A stretch of 18,950 bases of DNA, taken from NCBI GenBank assembly GCA_905221605.1, contig CAJNDS010001436.1, positions 1 to 18,950 on the forward strand, written 5' to 3'. The notes beneath the pieces are model-generated. The model was not told where the DNA came from and did not search any database. It was given only the letters and a program-made list of their open reading frames with translations. Position 1 is the first letter of the stretch; each line of letters begins with the position of its first letter. Below, piece by piece: positions 7,691 to 16,700 of the stretch. The stretch comes from Symbiodinium natans. Taxonomy: Eukaryota; Sar; Dinophyceae; Suessiales; Symbiodiniaceae. Both the position numbers and the translations under genes were made by a program.

Positions 7691-8780
7691 GAATCCCCTG
7701 CCCGCAACGAATCGCATTCCAATATCGTGACGAATATCATAAGATGCAGAACCCAATGCCCATAATAAATCGTTCCATTTTTCTCGATTATCCCGGCACA
7801 TATATCATCTCGATTATGATATTTTTAGAGGCAGCAATCAAGGACCATAACAATTCATATCCCACGTCTCGTATGCGATATCAAAAAATATAAGAAATGG
7901 CATCCGATATCCATAATATTTCTGACCTCCTATATCGAATATGATATATAAGATGTAGAGTCCCATGCCCATAGTAAGTCGCATCCCCTATCTCGTGGAA
8001 AAAATGGCCAGGGGTAGAGTCCCATGTCCGTAGCAAATCGTATTTCTTATCTCGTATGCGATATCATTAGCTATAGAAGCCATTGTTCGTAACAAATCGT
8101 ACCCCCTGTCGTATGTGTGAGAAAAACCAGATACAGAATCTAATGTCCACGCCCGAAACGGTTTAACATCCTATCTCCTGTGCGATAGATATCATAAGAT
8201 TCAGAATCCGACATCCGAAATAATTCGTAGTCCCTATATCACGTGGGATATCACAAGATGCAGAGTCCACTACCCGAATCATATCGTCCCCCCAGTCTGG
8301 TATGGGATATCACATATGCGCACGCCAAAATGCAATGCCAGAAATCAATCTTACCTCCTATCTCGTATAAGATCTTACAAGATGCAGAACCCAATGCCTG
8401 CAGTAAGTCCTACCTCGTAAGAGATATCTCAAGATAGAGAATCCGATCCCTGAAACGAATCGTATCCCATATCTCGTCTAAGATATCACAAAATGTAGAA
8501 CCCAATGCCCGTAGCAAATCGTGCCCCCTGTATCGTGTGTGACATCACTAGCTGCAGAGGCCAATGCTTGTAACAAATCGTACCCCCTGGCGCGTGCGTG
8601 AGAAAGACCAGATGCAGAACCCAATGCCCGTGACAAACCGTACCCCTGTCTCGTATGCGATATCACAAGATGCAGAAGCCCTTAACCGCAACGAATCGTA
8701 TCCCAATATCATGTGGAATATGCGCAAGATGCAGAACCCAATATCCCGCGTCTCGTTCATGACATTATTATATATCAACC
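7690..8780. repeat. Family A satellite (59 bp), left array
   Basis: About 18 monomers by length. The consensus order is box AACAAATCGTA, CCCCCTGTCTCGTGTGTGAT, ATCACAAGATGCAGAACCCA and ATGCCCGT. Sequence is clearly more diverged than in the right array. Variant monomers ending in GAGAA and lacking GATATCAC recur after a CTGGCTGCAG-like monomer, a sign of higher-order structure. The last monomer, before family B, is truncated and lacks its box. Confidence 0.9.
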
Positions 8781-9722
8781 CCTGCCTCCAGCAAAGCACA
8801 GGCAATACATCATAAATCTTATATTGCCTCACACAAATTACAGCAAATCATTATCAATAAATCATATATCTTGCCATGCCTAATATAGATACCATTAAAT
8901 CATGGCATCAAATCGTATATCTTACTATCCCTCACATAGATACCTCTAAATCACAGCCAGCAAGTCGACATAGATACATTCTAATAATAGGCAAATAATG
9001 GTATATCTTGCCATTGCTCACACAGAAACCAGCAAATCCCAGGCAACCACTCGTGCATCTTGCCATGCCTCACACAAATGCCAGCAAGAAAAAATAGCAA
9101 ATCATTCATCTTGCCATGCCTCATATAGGAAGCAGCAAATTCCCAGGCAACAAATCGAAAATCTTGCCATGCCTCATATTGATGAAAGCAAATCATTCAT
9201 AGCAAATCGTATATCTTGCAACACCTCATGTAGATATTCGTGAGTCACAGGCAACAAGTCTTTCATCTTAACCTCGCGCAGATGATATCAATAAATCAAA
9301 GGTGTCTAGCAAATCACGGGCATCAGATCGTACATCTCGCCATGCCTGACTCAGATACCAACATATCACAGGCACCACATCGTACATCTTGACGACCTCA
9401 CGCAGATGCCAGCAAATCATAAGCATGAAAATCGGATATCTTGCCATAGATCACAAACAACAAATGATATCTCTCGTCCATGCCTCACACAATTGCCAGA
9501 AAATCGCCAGCAACAATTGGTGCCATGCCTCGAACAAATTCCAACGAATCATAGCAATAAATCATTCATCTTGTCATACCTCCTACAGATACCGTAAATC
9601 ACAGGCAACAATCACAGGCAACAAATCGTATATCTTGCCATGCCTCACACACACACACACACGCACCATTGAATCACAGGTAAGGAACATCATGTCAATC
9701 ATAGGCAACAATCATATATGTA
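8780..9722. repeat. Family B satellite (52 bp)
   Basis: About 18 monomers. Successive ATCTTGCC words at 9005, 9057, 9108 and 9161 give steps of 52, 51 and 53. Each unit reads AAATCGTATATCTTGCCATG, then CCTCACACAGATACCAGC, then AAATCACAGGCAAC. It is flanked by family A on both sides. Its two ends match family C (AAATCGTAYATCTT and CRGGCAAC), while its middle differs. Confidence 0.9.
9646..9662. repeat. (CA)n tract inside a family B monomer
   Basis: The CTCACACAG segment of one monomer has grown into about eight CA units; the rest of the monomer is recognisable. Confidence 0.9.
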
Positions 9723-11862
9723 TTGATGCAGAAACCAATGCCCGCAACAAATCGTATCCCCTGTCTCGTGGGATATATCAAGCCCGTAATAAGTCGTAGC
9801 CCCTACTTCGTGCAAGATATCATAAGATTCAGAACCCCATGCCCAAACAAATGCTACCCCCTATTTCGTATATGATATTATAAGATATAGAACCCACTGC
9901 CCGTAACAAATCGTACCCGCTATCTTGAGAAGGAGATCGCAAGATGCAGAACCCAATGCCCGTAACAAATCGTACCACGTATCTTGTGTGTGATATCACA
10001 AGAGGCAGAATCCAACTTATATAATGTATCGTATATGATATCCTGAGATCTAGAACCCAATGTCCGAAATAAATCGTTTCCCTTGTCTCGTTCGCGGTAT
10101 CACGAAAGGCAGAATCCAATATTCGGAATTATTCATATTCCGTATCTGGTGGTGTGGGAAATCACAAGATTCAGAACCCAATGCCCGTAATAATTCGGAC
10201 ACCCTGTCTCGTATGTGACATCAGAAGATATAGGAGCTAATGCCGGCAACAAATCGTATCCCACAAATTTGTGTGTGATATTGAAAGATGCAGAGTTCCA
10301 TGCCCACAGTAGATCATACTCTGTCTCGTAGATGATATCACAAAATGTAGAACCCAATGCAGAGCCCAATGCCTATCGCAAGTCGCTGTCTCGCAGGTGA
10401 TATCACCAGATATAGGACCCCATATCCATAACAAGTCGTACACTCTATCTCATGGGTGATAATTAAGATGCAGAACCCAATGCTCGTGCCAAATCGAATC
10501 CCCTATCTCATATACTATCATAAGACGAAGACTCCAATTGCCACAACAAATCGTATTCCCTGCTACGTGCGTAATATATAATAAGGTACAGCTTCCAATG
10601 ATCGGAAAAAATCGAATTTCTTATTTCTTAATTGATATCATAAGATGCAGAATCCAATGCCCTTTAAGAATCATTCCCCCATCTCGTAAGTGACATCACA
10701 AGATACAGCTCCCAATACCCGAAATAAGTCGTACCACCTATCTCATGTGAGGGATATAACAAGATATTGAAAAATTGGCACGTAACATGTCGTGCCTCCA
10801 ATCTCGTGTTTAGCGTCACAAGATGCAGAATCCAGTGCCCATAATAAATGGTATCCCGTGTCTCGCGTGTGACATGACAAGATACAGAAAGTTATGCCCA
10901 CACCAAAACGTACCCCGTATCTCGTGCGCGACATCACAAGATGCAGAACCCAATGTCCGAAACTCATCGTACATGTGGGATATCACGAATGCAGGAACCA
11001 ATGTCCGCAACAAATCATACCCCCTGTCCGGTATATGATATGTCATATTGCAGATTCCAATGACCGGATCAAATCGAACCCCTTATCTCGTGTGTGATAT
11101 CACAAGATGCAGAACCCAAAGCCCAAACCAAAACGTACCCCCTATCTTGTGAGAAACTCGTAAGACGTGGAAACCTATCCCTTAACAAATCGTATTCCTT
11201 GTCTCGTATATGTCTTTACAAGATGCAGAGTCCACTACCCGCAACAAATCGTATCCCCGGTCTAGTACGTGATCTCACAAGATGCAAAATTCAATGCCCA
11301 CACCAAATCGTACCCCTTGTCTCGTATGTGGCACTAGAAGATGAAGCACCCAATGTCCGTAACATCCCATCTCGGTGTCTGGTGTGGAATATCACAAGAA
11401 GCAGGGCCCACTGCCCGTCACAAGTCGTACCCCCCCGTGTTTCGTGTGTGTGTGGGCATCATGAAAGGCAATTCCCAATGCCCATAACAAATCGTATCAC
11501 CTGTCTCATATGAGAGATGTAATAAGATATTGATCACGTTGCACGTAACAAATCGTAGCCCCTGTCTCATGTGGGGCATCAAACCAATGTCCGTAACAAA
11601 TCACACCCCTTGTCTCTTGTGAGATATGACAAGATGCAGAACCCAATGCCGGCAACCTTTCGCACTCCCTATTTCGCATGAAATATCTAAAATTCGGAAC
11701 CCGATCCTACCGCCTATCTCGCATGTGACATATCAAGTTGCAGAATCCAACGCCCGCAACAACCCACACCCCGTGTCTAACGTGAATCACAAGACACAGA
11801 AGCCACTGCCGTTACAACAAATCGTACCCCTTTTGTCCCGCGCGATATCATACAATGCAGAG

Positions 11863-11993
11863 CCCAATGCCCATAGCACATCGTACCCCCTGTCTCGTGG
11901 GTGATATCACAAGATGCAGAACCCAATGCCCATAGCACATCGTACCCCCTGTCTCGTGGGTGATATCACAAGATGCAGAGCCCAATGCCCATA
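11863..11993. repeat. Recent local duplication of a family A monomer
   Basis: Two consecutive monomers (starts 11863 and 11922) are identical except for the AGCCC/AACCC position at their ends, and the third start is at 11981. Neighbouring monomers differ far more, so this is a fresh unequal-exchange or slippage product. Confidence 0.8.
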
Positions 11994-12730
11994 ACAAATC
12001 GTACCCCGTATCTTGTATATAATATCACAAGATGTCCGGAACAATCCATTCCCGTGTCTGGATTGGGATATCACACGATTGAGATCCCAATGCCCATAAG
12101 AAATCGCACCCCTTGTCTCGCTCGTCATTCGCAAGATACAGAACCCAATGATCATTACAAATCGAACCCCCTGTCTCGTATGAGATATCTCAAGATGCAG
12201 AATCCAATGCCTGAAACGAATCGTACCCCCGATTTCGTAAATGATATCATACAATGCAAAACCCAATGCCGATAGCAAAACGTTGCGCCTATCTCGTGTG
12301 AGATCTCATAAGATGCAGAAGCCAATGCCCAAAAAACTTCGTACCCCGCGTCTGCTGTGTGATATCACAAGATGCAGAACCCAAGGCCTGCAACTCATCA
12401 TATCCTCTATCTCGTATATATTATCATAAGATGCGGAACCCAACGCCCGCAATAAATCGCTCCCCCTGTCTCGTGTGATATCACGAGGAGTAACACCCAA
12501 TGCCTTTGACAAATCATACCCTCTGTCTCGTGCAAGATATCACAAGACGAATAAACGACCGTAACAGAGCGTACCCCCTATCTCGTATTTAATTTCGCAG
12601 CATGCAAAAACGAATGTCCTTAAAATCCATTACCTCGTCGTACACGCTATCTCACGTGTGATATCACCAGAAGCAGAATCCAATACCCGCAAGAAATCGT
12701 ACCCCTCTCTCGTGTTCGATTTACAAGATG

Positions 12731-12847
12731 ACACATGCGACGAAACGGGATCCCCTACGTAGGGGTCCTACATCAACGAACACAGAAATTGGAGATGCAG
12801 GATTCATTGGTTCTGTCTCGCCGGTGCAAGAGGCTTCTGCTCCAAAA
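12731..12847. mobile_element. ~117-bp non-satellite insertion in a family A monomer, origin unknown
   Basis: The monomer is intact on the left up to ACAAGATG (12723-12730) and resumes with GCAGAGCCCC then CCGTAACAAGTC. The intervening DNA matches no other part of the window. It includes the perfect 14-bp palindrome CCCCTACGTAGGGG (12752-12765). I see no clear target-site duplication, terminal inverted repeats or coding capacity, so the mobile-element class is only a possibility; filler DNA from break repair fits equally well. Confidence 0.35.
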
Positions 12848-13198
12848 GCAGAGCCCCCCGTAACAAGTCATACACCCCCCTGTCTCGTATGTGATATCAC
12901 AAGATGCAGAATCCAATGCCCGAAATCTATCGTACCCCCTGTCTCGTGTGTGATGACACAAGATGCAGAAGCCAGCTTAGTACAAATTGTACCCCCTGTC
13001 ACGTGTTGCTTTTTGCATAAAAGGACAATATCATATTGCAGAGCAGAACCCAATGCCTGTAGCAAGTCGTACCCCCAATCTCGTGTGTGATAGATCAAGA
13101 TGCAGAACCCAATGCCCGAAACAAATCGTACCCCTCTCTCGTGTGAGATCTCACAAGATGCAGAAAACATGCCAGTAGCATGTCGTATCCCCTATCTC

Positions 13199-13220
13199 GT
13201 GTGTGTGTGTGTGCGTGTGT
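13199..13220. repeat. (GT)n tract inside a family A monomer
   Basis: The CTCGTGTGTGAT segment of one monomer has expanded to about 11 GT-type units with one GC interruption. Confidence 0.9.
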
Positions 13221-13519
13221 TATCACAAGATGCAGAATCCAATGCCCGTGACAAATCTATCCCCGTTCTCGTCTGTGCTATCACCAGATACAGAACCCAG
13301 TGGTCGCAAAAAGTCGTAGCCCCTGTCTCGTGTGTGAAATCACAAGATGCAGGACACAATGCCTGTAACAAATCGTACCCCCCGTATCTTGCGTGATATA
13401 TTATAAGATGCAAGGCCCAATGGCCGTTCCATCTCGCACCCCGTATCTCGCGTATGATATCACAAGATGCAGAAACCAATGTCCGAAATATCTCGTACAA
13501 CCTATCTCGTACTCGATCG

Positions 13520-13542
13520 ATATATATATATATATGTATATA
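13520..13542. repeat. (TA)n tract inside a family A monomer
   Basis: The GATATCAC segment of one monomer is replaced by a TA run with one TG interruption; CGCAAGATGCAGAACCC follows normally. Confidence 0.9.
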
Positions 13543-13772
13543 TCGCAAGATGCAGAACCCGATGCCCACAACAGCTCGCACACCCTGTCTTGCGTGTGAT
13601 ATCCCATGATGCAGAACCAAATGCCCGAAACAAGTAGTTCCACCTGTCTCGCTTGTGACATCAGAAAAACGCAGAAACCAAAATCCGATGCCAGTAACAA
13701 ATCGTACCCCGTGTCTCTTGTGTGATATAACAAGACGAAGAACCCAATTCCTGTAGTAAGTCATACCCGCTG

Positions 13773-16700
13773 TCATCTTCGTGGTGGGGCACCACTTCGA
13801 GACCAAGACACCGGCAACAAAACGTACATCTTAGTGCTGGGGCACTTCGAGACCAAGACACCATCAACAAATCGTTCATATTAGTGCTGGGGCACCACTT
13901 CGAGACCAAGACACCGGCAACAAATCGTACATCTTAGTGCTGGGGCACCACTTCGAGACCAAGACACCGGCAACAAATCGTACATCTTAGTGCTGGGGCA
14001 CAACTTCGAGACCAAGACACCGGCAACAAATCGTATATCTTAGTGCTGGGGCACCACTTCGAGACCAAGACACCGGCAACGCATCGTACATCTTAGTGCT
14101 GGGGCAGCACTTGACCATGACACCGGCATCAAATCATGCATCTTAGTGCTGGAACACCACTTCGAAACAAAGACACCGGCAACAAATCGTACATCTCAGT
14201 GCTGGGGTACCACTTCAAGACCAAGACACCGGCAATGTTAGTGCGGGGGCACCACTTCCAAGACACCGGCAACAAATCGTACATCTCAGTGCTGGGGAAC
14301 CACTTCGAGACAAAGACACCGAAAACAAATCATACATCTTAATGCTGGGGCATCGCTCCGAGACCAAGACACCGGCAACAAATCGTATATCTTAGTGCTG
14401 GGGCACCACTTCGAGACCAAGACACCGGCAACAGAGCCAGACACCGGCAACAAATCGTACATGTTAGTGCTGGGGCACCACTTCGAGACCAAGACACCGG
14501 CAACAAATCGTACATCTTAGTGCTGGGGCACTTCGAGACCAAGACACCGGCAACAAATCGTTCATATTAGTGCTGGGGCACCACTTCGAGACCAATACAA
14601 CCGGCAACAATCGTGAACATCTTAGTGCTGGGGCACTTCGAGACCAAGACCCGGCAACAAATCGTACATCTTAGTGCTGGGGCACCACTTCGAGACTAAG
14701 ACACCGGCAACAAATTGTACGTCTTAGTACTGGGGCACCACTTCGAGACCAAGACACCGGCAACAAATCGTACATCTTAGTGCTGGGGCACCACTTCGAA
14801 GACACCGGCAACAAAGCGTACATCTTAGTGCTGGGCCACCACTTCGAGACCAAGAAACCATCAACAAATCGTACATCTTAGTGCTGGGGCACCACTTCGA
14901 AGACACCGGCAACAAAACGTACATCTTAGTGCTGGGGCACCACTTCGAAGACACCAGCAACGAAACGTACATCTTAGTAAGGGGCACCACTTCGACACCA
15001 AGACAAATCGTACATCTTAGTGCTGGGCCACCACTTCGAGACCAAGACACCGGCAACAAATCGTAGATCTTAGTGCTGGGGCACCACTTCGAGACCAAGA
15101 CACCGGCAACAAATCGTACATGTTTGTGTTGGGGCACCACTTCGAGACCAAGACACCATCAACAAATCGTACATCTTTGTGCTGGGGCACCACTTCGAGA
15201 CCAAGACACCGGCAACACATCGACATCTTAGTGTTGGGCCACCACTTCGAGACCAAGACACCATCAACAAATCGTACATCTTAGTGCTGGGGCATCGCTC
15301 CGAGACCAAGACACCGGCAACAAATCGTACATCTTAGTGCTGGGGCACCACTTCGAGACCAAGACACCGGCAACAAATCGTGCATCTTAGTACTGGGGCA
15401 CCACTTCGAGACCAAGACACCGGCAACAAGTCGTACATCTTAGTGCGGGGGCACCACTTCCAAGACACCAACAACAAATCGTACATCTTAGTGCTGGGGC
15501 ACCACTTCGAGACAAAGACACCCAAAACAAATCATACATCTTAGTGCTGGGGCATCGCTCCGAGACCAAGACACCGGCAACAAATCGCATATCTTAGTGC
15601 TGGGGCACCACTTCGAGACCAAGACACCGGCAACAGACCAAGACACCGGCAACAAATCGTACATCTTCGTGCTGGGGTACCACATCGAGAGCAAGACACC
15701 GGCAACAGACCAAGACACCGGCAACAAATCGTACATCTTCGTGCTGGGGTGCCACATCGAGAGCAAGACACCGGCAACAAATCGTACATCTTAGTGTTGG
15801 GCCACCACTTCGAGACCAAGACACCGGCAACGCATCGTACATCTTAGTGCTGGGGCACCACTTCGAAACAAAGACACCAGCAACAGACCAAAACACCGAC
15901 AACAAATCGTAGATCTTCGTGTTGGGGCACCACTTCGAGACCAAGACACCATCAACAAATCGTACAGTTTAGTGCTGGGGCACCGCTTCCCACGACACCA
16001 GCAACAAATCGTGCATCTTAGTACTGGGGCACCACTTCGAGACCAAGACACCGGCAACAAATCGTGCATCTTCGTGCTGGGACTTCGAGACCAAGACACC
16101 GGCAACAAGTCGTACATCTTAGTGCTGGGGCACCGCTTCGAGACCACGACACCAGCAACAAATCGTACATCTTAGAACTGGGGCACCACTTCGAAGACAC
16201 CGGCAACAAAACGTACATCTTAGTGCTGGGCCACCACTTCGAGACCAAGACACCATCAACAAATCGTACATCTTCGTGCTGGGGCACCACTTCGAGACCA
16301 AAACACCGGTGACAAATCGTACATCTTAGTGCTGGGGCACCACTTCGAGACCAAGACACCGGCAACAAATCGTACATCTCAGTGCTGGGGCACCACTTCG
16401 AGTCAATGACACCGTAAACAAATCATACATCTTAATGATGGGGCATCGCTCCGAGACCAAGACACCGGCAACAAATCGTACATGTTAGTGCTGGGGCACC
16501 ACTTCGAGACCAAGACACCGGCAACAGACCAAGACACCGGCAACAAATCGCACATCTTCGTGTTGGGCCACCACGTCGAGACCAAGACACCATCAACAAA
16601 TCGTACATCTTTGTGTTGGGGCACCACTTCGAGACCAAGACACCGGCATCAAATCGTACATCTTAGTGCTGGGGCACCACTTCGAGACCAAGACACCGGC

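Larger units (their letters stand above)
9723..13772. repeat. Family A satellite (59 bp), right array
   Basis: About 66-68 monomers by length, in one orientation. Exact 59-bp spacing is shown by CCCAATGCCCATA at 11863, 11922 and 11981. Monomers carry the box CAAATCGTACC, CCTGTCTCGT, GATATCACAAGATGCAGA and CCCAATGCCC. Divergence is moderate and lower than in the left block. Two monomers contain microsatellite expansions and one contains a ~117-bp insertion. No open frame here is conserved, as expected for a 59-bp (non-multiple of 3) period. Confidence 0.95.
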
